Positions 15,709 to 25,045 of a stretch of DNA of 64,000 nucleotides are shown one piece after another. Numbering within the stretch: the first letter of the stretch is position 1; every line of letters starts with the position of its first letter. The stretch is taken from contig NZ_JAESVF010000006.1 of assembly GCF_038433465.1 (NCBI RefSeq), positions 110,787 through 174,786 on the forward strand, read 5' to 3'. The notes under the pieces were generated by a model that saw only the letters and a program-made list of their open reading frames with translations, searched no databases and had not been told where the DNA came from. The stretch comes from Galbibacter sp038433465 (GTDB lineage Bacteria; Bacteroidota; Bacteroidia; Flavobacteriales; Flavobacteriaceae). Made by a program: the position numbers and the translations under genes.

Positions 15709-16842
15709 TTAAATTTTTCTTAGTAAATCTGTTAAATAACCATTAGTTAATTCATGTATCGGTATGGGATTAATTTCTACATTCCTCATATCTAATTCCT
15801 TATGACCAATGTATTCTAGGCTTTCGTCCACATGTTCAACAGTGGGCATAAACTCTATTTTATCATTTTTTAACGTTTCCTTAAAGAATATTGCTACATC
15901 CTTAAAAATAATTTCTGATTTTTCCTGAATCGGGAACTTACGTAAAACTACATCGTAAAATAACTTTCCGTTTTCTGGAATATCAAAATAGCTTTCATAA
16001 TTCTCGCCTGTTACCTCGCCTGAAGCCATATACTCCAGTCCACTAACTATCGAAAACGCAATAAACTTTCGAGTTTCTTCTCGCTCATAATCTTTTGGGA
16101 AATGCCCAGATTCAAACAATATAGTAGGAACTCCTTCCGACTGGAAAGTATCGCCAATACAATTTAAATTAAATCCATCATCATACCTCCCTACTTGCCC
16201 AGGAATAAATCGCTGTAAAAGCTTATTCATTTCAGCAATTACCTCCATGCTCTTTTTACGTCCATTAGTAACTTTTCTATCAGCGTCTTCTGCAGGAGTT
16301 AAAAAGGACACAGTTGCAGGCTTATGTGTGTTTGCTACACTAAAAATAGTACGTTGATCGTGTAGATTAAAACAAAAATCTGGTTGAAAATCATTAAATA
16401 CAGCTCTCAACACATTACTTTCTGGCTGTGTTCGGTTTTGAGCATCTCTATTTAAATCGACTTCATTACTATTTAAACGTGTGTATGCTTCGGCGCCATC
16501 GGGATTTAACATCGGGATAATACACAAAGTGAAATTGGAAGTTATAAACTCGTAAAAGCTTTTGTTTTTCGACAAATAAGATAACATATCGAACACTGCT
16601 TTTGTGGTTGTCGATTCGTTTCCGTGCATTTGAGACCACATTAAAACTTTAAACTTTCCGTGACCGATAGTAAGTTTTTGTATTGGTTTTTCTAAAACTG
16701 AATTTCCAACGATATCAATTTTAAATGTATCAGTATACATTTCCAGTAACGGAGAAATGTGTTTAAGATGAATATATCTTCCTGAGATTCTTTGCTCTTT
16801 ATACAAAGAATAGTTTGCTATAAGTTCTTGTGTAAAAGTCAT
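15709..16842 (-). CDS. M14 family zinc metallopeptidase, cytoplasmic
   Basis: 377 residues. The zinc and catalytic residues of the M14 fold are present: HGNES (zinc His and Glu), NPDGAE and DLNRD (substrate Arg), FNLHD (third zinc ligand) and LFESGH (catalytic Glu). No signal peptide is visible, so it should be cytoplasmic, unlike secreted carboxypeptidases; succinylglutamate desuccinylase-like or murein-peptide roles are possible but undetermined. It is divergent from the XRE regulator, and its start codon is 15 bases from an operator-like palindrome containing a perfect -7 box on its strand. That regulator is the likely controller. Confidence 0.85.
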   Translation of the reverse strand: MTFTQELIANYSLYKEQRISGRYIHLKHISPLLEMYTDTFKIDIVGNSVLEKPIQKLTIGHGKFKVLMWSQMHGNESTTTKAVFDMLSYLSKNKSFYEFITSNFTLCIIPMLNPDGAEAYTRLNSNEVDLNRDAQNRTQPESNVLRAVFNDFQPDFCFNLHDQRTIFSVANTHKPATVSFLTPAEDADRKVTNGRKKSMEVIAEMNKLLQRFIPGQVGRYDDGFNLNCIGDTFQSEGVPTILFESGHFPKDYEREETRKFIAFSIVSGLEYMASGEVTGENYESYFDIPENGKLFYDVVLRKFPIQEKSEIIFKDVAIFFKETLKNDKIEFMPTVEHVDESLEYIGHKELDMRNVEINPIPIHELTNGYLTDLLRKI

Positions 16843-16857
16843 AGGTAATTATATGAG

Positions 16858-16961
16858 TTTACAAATGTAAAATTATTCAAGTTTATCTTTGTAAACAACG
16901 TTTTGTTACATCTGTAAACATAATATAAAGATTATTTCTAAACAGATTATACATTTGTAAA
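16858..16961. promoter_or_regulatory. Left operator cluster: four TTTAC-N4-GTAAA sites with -7 box of the M14 gene
   Basis: Sites at 16858 (TTTACAAATGTAAA), 16882 (TTTATCTTTGTAAA), 16905 (GTTACATCTGTAAA) and 16948 (TATACATTTGTAAA). The first three are spaced 24 and 23 bases apart, about two helical turns. On the minus strand the first site contains TACATTTG (16869 to 16862), a perfect TAnnTTTG -7 box placed correctly for the M14 start at 16842. The 16882 and 16948 sites contain TATCTTTG and TACATTTG facing the XRE gene. A long perfect palindrome (arms GTTAATTAATA, 16991-17012) lies further right. Confidence 0.7.
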
Positions 16962-17083
16962 CATTGTATTGTTACAGATTAACATTTACAGTTAATTAAT
17001 ATATTAATTAACTTATTTTCAGTATAATTACATGGCTTATCTAAATTTATAGTTTAATTATTATAGCTTCTATCAACTGCATC

Positions 17084-17154
17084 TTGTTTTATTTTGAATT
17101 AATGTTTACATTTGTAAAATCTAAATCATACTAAATATAGTTTACAATGGTAAA
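17084..17154 (+). promoter_or_regulatory. Promoter and two operator-like sites of the XRE gene
   Basis: TTG at 17084-17086, then 20 bases, then TACATTTG at 17107-17114 matches the Bacteroidota promoter pattern and would start transcription about 25 bases before the ATG at 17147. The -7 box is embedded in TTTACATTTGTAAA (17105-17118), and a second site, TTTACAATGGTAAA (17141-17154), spans the start codon itself. Binding by a repressor would block both polymerase and ribosome, so autorepression is expected. Confidence 0.7.
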
Positions 17155-17566
17155 CAAAGAAGATTTTATAAAACGATTGGAAAAAGTGTTGGAATTTTAC
17201 GACTTATCGGCTTCTGCTTTTGCTGATAAAGTTGGTGTACAACGCTCCTCTATTTCTCATATTCTCTCTGGAAGAAATAATCCTAGCTTGGATTTTATCA
17301 TGCGAATTCTTAATAATTTTCCAGAGGTAGAATTGTATTGGTTACTGAATGGAAAAGGAAATTTTCCGTTATCGGAAACTTCAGAAGAAAACATTTCACC
17401 TCCTGCTCTATTTGAAACCAAGCAAACGGTTGAGACACCTTCAGCAAAAATTGAAGAAAGTCAAACTTCTTCACCAATTACAATAAAAGACCACCAAAAA
17501 AATGAAATAGCGCGTATCGTGGTTTTTTATAAAAACGGTACCTTTGAGGAGTATAAAAATATTTAA
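17147..17566 (+). CDS. XRE/Cro-CI family transcriptional regulator
   Basis: 139 residues. The HTH_3 domain occupies about residues 6-65 (ADKVGVQRSSISHILSGRNNPSLD is its core, with the recognition helix around QRSSISHIL). A Ser/Thr/Glu-rich linker follows, then a short conserved tail, EIARIVVFYKNGTFEEYKN, probably for oligomerisation. The ATG lies inside a palindromic site, and five more copies of the site lie in the divergent region, so it probably represses itself and the M14 peptidase gene. A small lipoprotein gene follows 2 bases later in the same operon. No phage genes are nearby. Confidence 0.88.
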   Translation: MVNKEDFIKRLEKVLEFYDLSASAFADKVGVQRSSISHILSGRNNPSLDFIMRILNNFPEVELYWLLNGKGNFPLSETSEENISPPALFETKQTVETPSAKIEESQTSSPITIKDHQKNEIARIVVFYKNGTFEEYKNI

Positions 17567-17568
17567 GA

Positions 17569-17946
17569 ATGAAGAAGCTGGTATTTGCCTTTATAATCGC
17601 TTTAGGATTTACGTCTTGCTACCAAACCGAAAGGAATTGTGCTGACTTTAAAACTGGAGAATTTGAGTTTACCTACACTATAAACGGAGAAAAAAAGACG
17701 AGTAAATTTATACGCAACGACTCTATTGAAATTGATTATTACGAGAATGAAATAGACACCAACTCGGTGAGATGGATTAATGATTGTGAGTTTATCGTTA
17801 AAAAGATAAATCCTAGTTCAATGCGTGATGCAAAGGCTATACACATGAAAATTTTAACTACCACAGACGATTCTTACACTTTTGAATTTGCTACAGTGGG
17901 CGATAAAAAGAACAAGAAAAAAGGAACTGCTCGAAAGATTAAATAA
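17569..17946 (+). CDS. Small lipoprotein of unknown function
   Basis: 125 residues with a lipoprotein signal (MKKLVFAFIIALGFTSC, lipobox Cys17). The mature part is charged and has a beta-rich look (FEFTYTINGEKKTSKF, IEIDYYENEIDTNSVRWINDCEFIVKKI). Similar proteins in flavobacteria are often mislabelled after the neighbouring topoisomerase; nothing in the sequence supports that. It follows the XRE gene by 2 bases and ends at a strong bidirectional terminator, so it is co-transcribed with and presumably controlled by that regulator. Confidence 0.75.
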   Translation: MKKLVFAFIIALGFTSCYQTERNCADFKTGEFEFTYTINGEKKTSKFIRNDSIEIDYYENEIDTNSVRWINDCEFIVKKINPSSMRDAKAIHMKILTTTDDSYTFEFATVGDKKNKKKGTARKIK

Positions 17947-17978
17947 AAAAACGGCATTTTAATTAAAATGCCGTTTTT
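17947..17978. terminator. Bidirectional terminator between the small lipoprotein gene and parC
   Basis: A 32-base perfect palindrome: five A, CGGCATTTTAA, and its inverse ending in five T. It lies directly after one stop codon (17946) and 17 bases from the convergent parC stop, so it can end both transcripts. Confidence 0.9.
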
Positions 17979-17994
17979 AGAAAACTCTTATTTT

Positions 17995-20607
17995 TTATTC
18001 AAAATCAAACAAGGTTGGGCCGTCGTCGTTTTTAGACTTTTTCTCATCGTCTGAAACTTCCTCTTCGTCATTTACATCTAACTCCTCAGGAATTACTTCT
18101 TCTGATTCCTCGAATGGTAACGGTTCTAATAAATTTATCTGATTGATTTTTTCTTTTGTTAATTGATTTCCAATTGCTGAAATTCCTTTAACCGAAATAA
18201 ACTCCTCTACATTAATTTCTTGATTTGGCTTACGGTCTTTACCACGCTCTTTGGTAAATTCGATTTCAGCTACAGGCCTCCAATCGGTTGAAACTACTTC
18301 TAATTGCGAATTTGGATGGTCTGAAATAAACGATTCTTCCTTCCCTTCTTGTTCAATTAAAAAGCGTTTGATGTAGTATAGTTCTTTTTCTCCGTTGTAA
18401 TAAATTGCCGAAATTGGTTTTTTAGGATTCCATTTTTCTAATACAATCATATTATTATCAAAATGCATTGTAAGCTCTGGAGTAACCACTTTTACCAAAC
18501 CATTTTGCGTAATAATAAGTATTTTATCTTCACCTCTAAATGCTCCTAAAAGTTCGCCACGACCATCAACATTTAAACGTTGCACGGTATCGTCAAACCA
18601 AATTTTACGAGGTTTTAAGGTTGAAACTCCTTTTTCTTTTAATTCAATTCGCTTCACAGCATATTTACTTACGATATTTCCTTTTGAATTTCGTCCTTTT
18701 ATTAAAATATCTGCAAAGTCTAAATCCCATTTAAGTTTTTTAATACTTCCTACTTGGCGTAAAAACACGGTAATTACTTCTGCTTCTCCATTTGGATTGG
18801 CAGAAAAATAATACACAAAAGAACCTGGCTTTTCGTTAGTTAAATCGTATTCTCTATCGCGCGTAATACTTGCAACATTAAAACGTTTGATGTAGGTCGC
18901 TCCGCCTTTCCCATCTTTGTAAACCATATTGTAGGTGGTACGTTTGTCTTTTTTCTTGAACACCGCAACATGAATAATATCCTTTCCTATAAAAGTTTTA
19001 CTATCCACTTTCGTTACCATCATTTTACCAGTAGCGGTAAAAGCAATGATATCGTCAATATCACTACAATCGCATACGTATTCATCACGTTTAAGCGAAG
19101 TTCCTATAAAACCTTCTTTTCTGTTAACGTATAATTTTGTGTTTCTGATAACAACTTTCGTCGCTTCAATATCGTCGAAAATTCGGATTTCAGTTTTACG
19201 CTCTTTTCCTTTTCCATAGGTAGTTTTTAAGTTTGTAAAATAATCAATCGCAAATTCAATAAGGTTCGCCAAATGATGTTTTACTTGCGCAATATCACCC
19301 TCTAAAGCATCAATTTTTTGTTGTGCTTTATCTATGTCGAATTTTGAAATACGCTTAATTCGAATTTCTGTTAAACGCACAATATCTTCTTCTGTAATGG
19401 CGCGTTTTAAATGTGTAATATGTGGCTGGAGTCCTTTATCTATGGCTTCAATAACACCTTCCCAAGTTTCTTCTTCTTCAATATCACGGTAAATTCTTTT
19501 TTCAATAAAAATACGTTCCAAAGAAGCAAAATGCCATTGCTCTTCAAGTTCGTGTAACTGAATTTCGAGCTCTTGCTTTAACAATTGAACTGTGTTATCA
19601 GTAGAACGACGAAGCATTTCACTAACCCCAATAAACAATGGTTTGTTGTCTTCAATAACACAACCTAAAGGGGAAATTGAGCTTTCGCAAGCGGTAAATG
19701 CATATAATGCGTCAATTGTTTTATCTGGAGAAAGTCCAGACGGCAAATGCACCAAAATTTCTACTTCAGCAGCAGTATTATCTTCAATCTTTTTAATTTT
19801 GATTTTCCCTTTATCATTAGCTTTCAAAATAGAATCTATCAAGCTAGATGTGTTGGTTCCGAAGGGAATTTCAGTAATAACCAATGTATTTTTATCGAGT
19901 TGCGAAATTTTAGCACGCACACGCACTTTTCCTCCGCGCAACCCATCGTTATATCCAGTTACATCCATTATTCCAGCCGTTGGAAAATCTGGATAAATGG
20001 TAAATCTTTTTCCTTTTAAATGATTGATAGACGCATCGATAAGCTCGATAAAGTTGTGTGGGAGAATTTTAGTAGACAATCCCACCGCAATCCCTTCGGC
20101 TCCTTGCGCTAGTAATAATGGAAATTTTACAGGAAGATTGATAGGTTCTTTTTTACGGCCATCGTAGCTTAATTGCCATTCGGTAATTTTCGGACTATAA
20201 ACGACTTCGAGTCCGAATTTAGAAAGACGCGCTTCAATATAACGAGAGGCTGCCGCACTATCACCCGTAAGAATATTCCCCCAGTTTCCCTGAGTATCTA
20301 TCAATAAATCCTTCTGACCGATTTGCACCATAGCATCGGCAATACTTGCATCTCCGTGTGGATGGTACTGCATGGTATGCCCAACAATGTTCGCAACTTT
20401 GTTGTAACGGCCATCATCGAGTTCTTTTAAAGAGTGCATAATTCTACGCTGTACAGGTTTGAATCCGTCTTCGATAGCCGGAACCGCACGCTCTAAAATT
20501 ACATATGAAGCATAATCCAAAAACCAATCTTGATACATCCCGCCAACACGGGTAATCGTTTCTTGACTGTTATTTTCTTCAGGATTTAATTCTGTATTTT
20601 CTTCCAT
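17995..20607 (-). CDS. parC: DNA topoisomerase IV subunit A
   Basis: 870 residues. It is the DNA-cleaving subunit that decatenates daughter chromosomes. Catalytic Tyr123 is in AASRYIEARLS. The quinolone-binding helix reads HPHGDASIAD, so the position of the drug-contacting Ser (GyrA Ser83) is Ala87, while Asp91 matches Asp87. The C-terminal domain is shorter and less GyrA-like, and ends in an acidic tail (ELDVNDEEEVSDDEKKSKND). It lies 122 bases downstream of parE on the same strand and probably shares its transcript. GyrA is unlikely because of the parE neighbour and lack of a GyrA box. Confidence 0.93.
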   Translation of the reverse strand: MEENTELNPEENNSQETITRVGGMYQDWFLDYASYVILERAVPAIEDGFKPVQRRIMHSLKELDDGRYNKVANIVGHTMQYHPHGDASIADAMVQIGQKDLLIDTQGNWGNILTGDSAAASRYIEARLSKFGLEVVYSPKITEWQLSYDGRKKEPINLPVKFPLLLAQGAEGIAVGLSTKILPHNFIELIDASINHLKGKRFTIYPDFPTAGIMDVTGYNDGLRGGKVRVRAKISQLDKNTLVITEIPFGTNTSSLIDSILKANDKGKIKIKKIEDNTAAEVEILVHLPSGLSPDKTIDALYAFTACESSISPLGCVIEDNKPLFIGVSEMLRRSTDNTVQLLKQELEIQLHELEEQWHFASLERIFIEKRIYRDIEEEETWEGVIEAIDKGLQPHITHLKRAITEEDIVRLTEIRIKRISKFDIDKAQQKIDALEGDIAQVKHHLANLIEFAIDYFTNLKTTYGKGKERKTEIRIFDDIEATKVVIRNTKLYVNRKEGFIGTSLKRDEYVCDCSDIDDIIAFTATGKMMVTKVDSKTFIGKDIIHVAVFKKKDKRTTYNMVYKDGKGGATYIKRFNVASITRDREYDLTNEKPGSFVYYFSANPNGEAEVITVFLRQVGSIKKLKWDLDFADILIKGRNSKGNIVSKYAVKRIELKEKGVSTLKPRKIWFDDTVQRLNVDGRGELLGAFRGEDKILIITQNGLVKVVTPELTMHFDNNMIVLEKWNPKKPISAIYYNGEKELYYIKRFLIEQEGKEESFISDHPNSQLEVVSTDWRPVAEIEFTKERGKDRKPNQEINVEEFISVKGISAIGNQLTKEKINQINLLEPLPFEESEEVIPEELDVNDEEEVSDDEKKSKNDDGPTLFDFE

Positions 20608-20729
20608 ATTTAATATTCATTTGTAGGGATGTAAGGATGCAAAATGACTATTTATAGTCGTTTGTTAAATGGATAACAGTTTCTTTTCTAAAACTCTAAC
20701 TTCAAACATCTGTTTTCCAACTTCAAACC

Positions 20730-22583
20730 TTACTCCTCCACAACATCTAATTCCACACGTAAATTCTGTATAATAAATTTTTGTCTGTCGGGTGTATTTT
20801 TCCCCATATAAAACTCTAGCAAACTTTCAATCGACATGGCTTTGTCCAACATTACCGGATCCAAACGTATATCGTCTCCGATAAAATGTTTAAATTCATC
20901 TGGCGAAATTTCTCCAAGTCCTTTAAATCGGGTTATCTCTGGTTTTCCGCTTAACTTCTCAATTGCTGCTCTTCGTTCGTCTTCACTGTAGCAATAAATC
21001 GTTTCTTTTTTATTACGAACTCTAAACAGTGGTGTTTGTAGAATATATAAATGTCCTTCTTTAATTAACTCCGGAAAGAATTGCAAAAAGAAAGTAATCA
21101 ACAACAGTCGGATGTGCATTCCATCAACATCGGCATCGGTAGCAATTACGATGTTGTTATACCGAAGGTCTTCCATCGATTCTTCGATGTTCAATGCGGC
21201 TTGCAATAAATTAAACTCTTCATTTTCATACACAATCTTTTTGGTCATTCCGTATGTATTCAAGGGTTTCCCTCGCAAACTAAATACGGCTTGTGTATTT
21301 ACATCTCTCGATTTGGTAATCGACCCAGAAGCCGAGTCACCCTCAGTAATAAACAAAGTAGTTTCTAACGCTCGTTCATTTTTGGTATCGCCTAAATGCA
21401 CACGGCAATCGCGTAATTTTTTATTGTGTAAACTCGCTTTTTTAGCACGGTCTTTTGCGAGTTTTCTAATTCCAGAAAGTTCTTTTCGTTCGCGTTCCGC
21501 AGCTAAAATTTTACGCTGAATTTTATCGGCTGTTTCTGGGTTTTTATGTAGGAAGTTATCAAGTTGTGTTCCTACAAAATCATTCACATACGTACGCACT
21601 GTTGGTAAATCGCCTCCCATATCGGTAGAACCCAATTTAGTTTTTGTTTGACTTTCAAAAACAGGTTCCATCACTTTAATTGAAATTGCCGCGATAATCG
21701 ACTTTCGAATATCGGAAGCGTCGTAATTTTTTCCGTAGAAATCTCTCAACGTTTTCACAACAGCTTCTCTAAAAGCCGCCAAGTGCGTCCCTCCTTGCGT
21801 AGTATTTTGTCCGTTTACAAACGAGTGGTATTCTTCGCTATACTGCGTTTTACTGTGCGTAAGCGCCAATTCAATGTCGTCTCCTCTTAAATGAATAATC
21901 GGGTACAACATATCTTCTTTGTTGGTGGTATCTTCTAGTAAATCTTTTAATCCGTTTTCAGAATAAAACTTTTCGCCATTAAAAACAATCGTCAACCCAG
22001 GGTTCAGGTAAACGTAGTTTCGAACCATTTTCTCGATATATTCATTTCTGAATTTATAGTTTCTAAAAATGGTTTCGTCGGGTACGAATGAAACTTTAGT
22101 TCCTCGTCTTCTACTGGTTTCTTCTAAAGCTTCTTCGTTAACTAAACTCCCTTGCTCAAATTCGGCCGCTCTCGATTGTCCATCTCGGTTAGATTCAACT
22201 CTAAAATACGTTGAAAGTGCATTTACCGCTTTGGTACCAACACCGTTAAGTCCCACCGATTTTTTAAAGGCACGTGAATCGTACTTTCCTCCAGTATTCA
22301 TCTTCGACACTACGTCGACTACTTTTCCGAGCGGAATTCCACGTCCGTAATCTCGAACAATTACTTTGTTCCCTTGAATAGAAATTTCGATGATTTTCCC
22401 AGCGCCCATCACAAACTCATCGATACAGTTATCGAGCACTTCCTTGATGAGGATGTAAATACCATCATCTGCAGAAGAACCATCTCCAAGTTTTCCAATA
22501 TACATCCCAGGGCGCATTCGAATGTGCTCCTTCCAATCTAACGACCGTATATTATCTTCTGTATACTTAGTAGTTTCTGACAT
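20730..22583 (-). CDS. parE: DNA topoisomerase IV subunit B
   Basis: 617 residues. It is the ATPase subunit of topoisomerase IV. The GHKL ATP site shows LDNCIDEF, DYGRGIP and GLNGVGTKAVNALS; the TOPRIM domain has EGDSASG and DADVDGMHIR for Mg2+ and DNA; the tail contains RFKGLGEISPDEF. Length and gene order with parC downstream favour parE over gyrB (GyrB is usually longer). The ATG start gives the expected SLDWKEHIRMRPGMYIG N-terminus. Upstream is a 165-base gap to the DMT transporter gene. Confidence 0.95.
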   Translation of the reverse strand: MSETTKYTEDNIRSLDWKEHIRMRPGMYIGKLGDGSSADDGIYILIKEVLDNCIDEFVMGAGKIIEISIQGNKVIVRDYGRGIPLGKVVDVVSKMNTGGKYDSRAFKKSVGLNGVGTKAVNALSTYFRVESNRDGQSRAAEFEQGSLVNEEALEETSRRRGTKVSFVPDETIFRNYKFRNEYIEKMVRNYVYLNPGLTIVFNGEKFYSENGLKDLLEDTTNKEDMLYPIIHLRGDDIELALTHSKTQYSEEYHSFVNGQNTTQGGTHLAAFREAVVKTLRDFYGKNYDASDIRKSIIAAISIKVMEPVFESQTKTKLGSTDMGGDLPTVRTYVNDFVGTQLDNFLHKNPETADKIQRKILAAERERKELSGIRKLAKDRAKKASLHNKKLRDCRVHLGDTKNERALETTLFITEGDSASGSITKSRDVNTQAVFSLRGKPLNTYGMTKKIVYENEEFNLLQAALNIEESMEDLRYNNIVIATDADVDGMHIRLLLITFFLQFFPELIKEGHLYILQTPLFRVRNKKETIYCYSEDERRAAIEKLSGKPEITRFKGLGEISPDEFKHFIGDDIRLDPVMLDKAMSIESLLEFYMGKNTPDRQKFIIQNLRVELDVVEE

Positions 22584-22748
22584 AAAAAAATAAAAGCAAT
22601 AGGGTTCCGACGCTAATATAATGTATCCCTTGCTAAAATGAAACCCTGCCGTAGTAAAGTAATTAACAAGCTACTACGGAAAATTGTTAAGAACCTGATT
22701 TTTTGTGAGTTGATTATTACAACAGACACTTTTTTCTTGAAAATTATC

Positions 22749-23654
22749 TCAATGACTTTTTTGTTTCGATTTGCTCAATGAAACTAAAACTATCCCGACA
22801 ATTACAACAACTGCTCCAGCTAATTGAAGTAAGGTTAAACGTTCGTCCAAAAAGATTGAAGCCAATACAATAGTTGAAATTGGACCCAACCCCGCTAAAA
22901 TTGCAAAATTAGACGCTCCTATTTCTTTAATAGCATACGACACCAAATACGAAGGAATTACAGTTGACAAAATAGCCATTAACATACCTAAAATGTATAC
23001 ATTTTGATGATAACCAAGCAATGAAGTATGCTCAAAAATAATATAATGCAATACTACGCTCATGCAAGAAACTACCATAGCATACGAAGTAAAACGAACC
23101 ACACCAAATTTTGGAATAAGCCACTCACTCCCCACCAAATACGAAGCGTAAGTTATTGCACTTAAAAAAATAAATCCGGCGCCCAATAGAAACTGATTTC
23201 CATCGACACTTAACTCATCCCAAAATGCAATAATCACCCCGATATAAGTTAGTAAAATAGCCAACACCTGAACTGTAGTAATAGGACGTTTTAAAAAGAA
23301 ACGCGACAATAACAATACAATAGTTGGGTAGATAAATAAGATAATGCGTTCGATACTCGCTTTTATATATTGAAGTCCTAAAAAGTCGAAATAACTAGCA
23401 AGATAATACCCAATAAACCCGAAAAGTAATATCCATAAATAATTTTTCTTCGGAAGGGAATCAGCTTCTTTTTTGGTAAAAATCAGCACTAAAACATAAA
23501 ACGGAAGTGAAAATAACATTCTAAACAACAGCAAATTAACAGTACTTATATCGTACTCATACGCCATTTTTACCATTACAGCTTTTGCTGAAAATAACAC
23601 TACCCCAAGAATTCCAATAATAATTGCTAAAGGGATTTTTTTAGATTTTTCCAT
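22749..23654 (-). CDS. EamA/DMT superfamily transporter
   Basis: 301 residues with about ten hydrophobic helices arranged as two EamA repeats (roughly 8-140 and 150-292). Family hallmarks are the final FLDERLTLLQLAGAVVVIVGIVLV and the equivalent FLKRPITTVQVLAILLTYIGVIIAF at the end of the first repeat. It is an inner-membrane metabolite exporter or importer; the substrate cannot be told. Monocistronic. The short intergenic region upstream contains TACCTTTA on its strand, close to a -7 box. Confidence 0.85.
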   Translation of the reverse strand: MEKSKKIPLAIIIGILGVVLFSAKAVMVKMAYEYDISTVNLLLFRMLFSLPFYVLVLIFTKKEADSLPKKNYLWILLFGFIGYYLASYFDFLGLQYIKASIERIILFIYPTIVLLLSRFFLKRPITTVQVLAILLTYIGVIIAFWDELSVDGNQFLLGAGFIFLSAITYASYLVGSEWLIPKFGVVRFTSYAMVVSCMSVVLHYIIFEHTSLLGYHQNVYILGMLMAILSTVIPSYLVSYAIKEIGASNFAILAGLGPISTIVLASIFLDERLTLLQLAGAVVVIVGIVLVSLSKSKQKSH

Positions 23655-23796
23655 GCTGTAAAGGTACTTTCAATATAAAGATTATAATACTGAAGTTTTA
23701 GTATTTTACGATGTTCAACAGTGGCGGTTGGTTAGAAAGTCAAGACTGATTATGTTTAAAAGTTCAATTCCAAATCATTCAGTCTTAAAACAAAAA

Positions 23797-23819
23797 AACA
23801 CCGAGTTTTACTCGGTGTT
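23797..23819 (-). terminator. Terminator of the coiled-coil membrane protein gene
   Basis: AACACCGAG (23797-23805) pairs with CTCGGTGTT (23811-23819) around a 5-base loop; on the minus strand it is followed by seven T. It lies 49 bases after the stop codon at 23868. Confidence 0.85.
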
Positions 23820-23867
23820 CCTGATTTTCTAGTTGGTTAGTTGAAAATCTTGATTGTTTATTTTAAA

Positions 23868-24770
23868 TTATCTCAAATCAAACTGTGTTGACCCAAGTTG
23901 TTTTAAGTTTTGGTCGTAAACTACTACGCTGTACTTTCCTTCAGGAAAATCTTCTCCCTCTTTTGCAATAAAATCACAAACGTCCAACGAAGTGTTTTCA
24001 TAATAAAAACTAGAAGCTTTACTGTAGGTAATGCTTACAGCCTCCGAAGTTTCATCGCCTTCTTTAGCAGCTACTGCACGCTCACCTAAAATATTTCCAG
24101 ATGGGTCGCTAACTTGAATATAAAATTGTTTCGCTCCTGGTTTTGTAATCTTATTAGCGCCAACAGTGTAACAAATTTTCAGTTTATCGGCTCTTCTGTT
24201 ATTGTTTACAGATACAATTTTTCCGCTATTACGCTCTTTAACAGCTTCCGCAGAAAACTTAGACAACCCTAAAGCCGCTCCTGTTTCTACAACTTTCGAT
24301 AATTGCGTGTTTTGCATAATTAAAGAATCTGTAAACATAGATTGTTGTTGCAAAGCAGTTTTTGTACTATCTCTTTGCATTGCCAACAAAGTGTTTGACG
24401 CTCTCAAAGAATCGTTTTGCGCCAATAAAAACTCGCGCTCTTTGGTAAGTTGTTGTACTTGTCTTCTGTAACGAGAAAGCGAACTAATATCGGCTTTCAT
24501 TTGCTGTACAGAATCTATATAAGTTGCAATTTTATTACGTGCTTCTACCAATTCAGCATTTGCAGATTCACTTTCAGAAATTGCTCTGTCATAGTCCGAT
24601 TTTAAATTGTTTAAATCTTCTATAACTAAATTTTTCTCTTTGTTTAATTTTTCGGTTGTATCCTTATTATTGTTATAAAGACTCACCGTATAAATTAATG
24701 TTCCAATTAAAGCAGCAGCTAGTAGGCCCGCTATTACTTTTAATCCATTATTAGACTTTGTTTCTGTCAT
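23868..24770 (-). CDS. Membrane-anchored coiled-coil protein of unknown function
   Basis: 300 residues: a short cytoplasmic start, one membrane segment (about 10-28, LKVIAGLLAAALIGTLIYTV), a long heptad-rich coiled coil (about 33-160, with ESESANAELVEARNK and QVQQLTKEREFLLAQND) and a C-terminal beta domain (about 185-300) that includes FYIQVSDPSGNILGER and KYSVVVYDQNLKQLG. This layout is common in Bacteroidota proteins of unknown role, probably exposed to the periplasm. No enzymatic motif. It is a single gene with its own terminator. Confidence 0.72.
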   Translation of the reverse strand: MTETKSNNGLKVIAGLLAAALIGTLIYTVSLYNNNKDTTEKLNKEKNLVIEDLNNLKSDYDRAISESESANAELVEARNKIATYIDSVQQMKADISSLSRYRRQVQQLTKEREFLLAQNDSLRASNTLLAMQRDSTKTALQQQSMFTDSLIMQNTQLSKVVETGAALGLSKFSAEAVKERNSGKIVSVNNNRRADKLKICYTVGANKITKPGAKQFYIQVSDPSGNILGERAVAAKEGDETSEAVSITYSKASSFYYENTSLDVCDFIAKEGEDFPEGKYSVVVYDQNLKQLGSTQFDLR

Positions 24771-25045
24771 AAGTTGTTATTTTTAAATTTGGTACCGCCA
24801 AAATAATCATCTTTTTTTAAAAAGCTGTACAAACTATATACGAATAAAATTTAAAAATAGATTATTTCACGCTATTTTATTGCATCCTATTTCTTTTTTT
24901 ACAACATTTACAATATCAAACAAACAACGATTATTACTTGCTTTTCGGTAATTTTAAAAGCTGAAATTATTTTAATTTGTTTGTTTTTAACTGAATAGAT
25001 TTTTTACCTCGATTGTATTTCGAGTTAGCCATAAAACAATAAACT

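Noticed and set aside
16884..16891. TATCTTTG as a main promoter of the XRE gene
   Set aside because: It is a perfect box but 256 bases from the start codon; the box at 17107 with a TTG 20 bases upstream is more likely.
23736..23751. Third copy of the structured repeat
   Set aside because: Only 16 bases match; the rest of the element is absent, so at most a relic.
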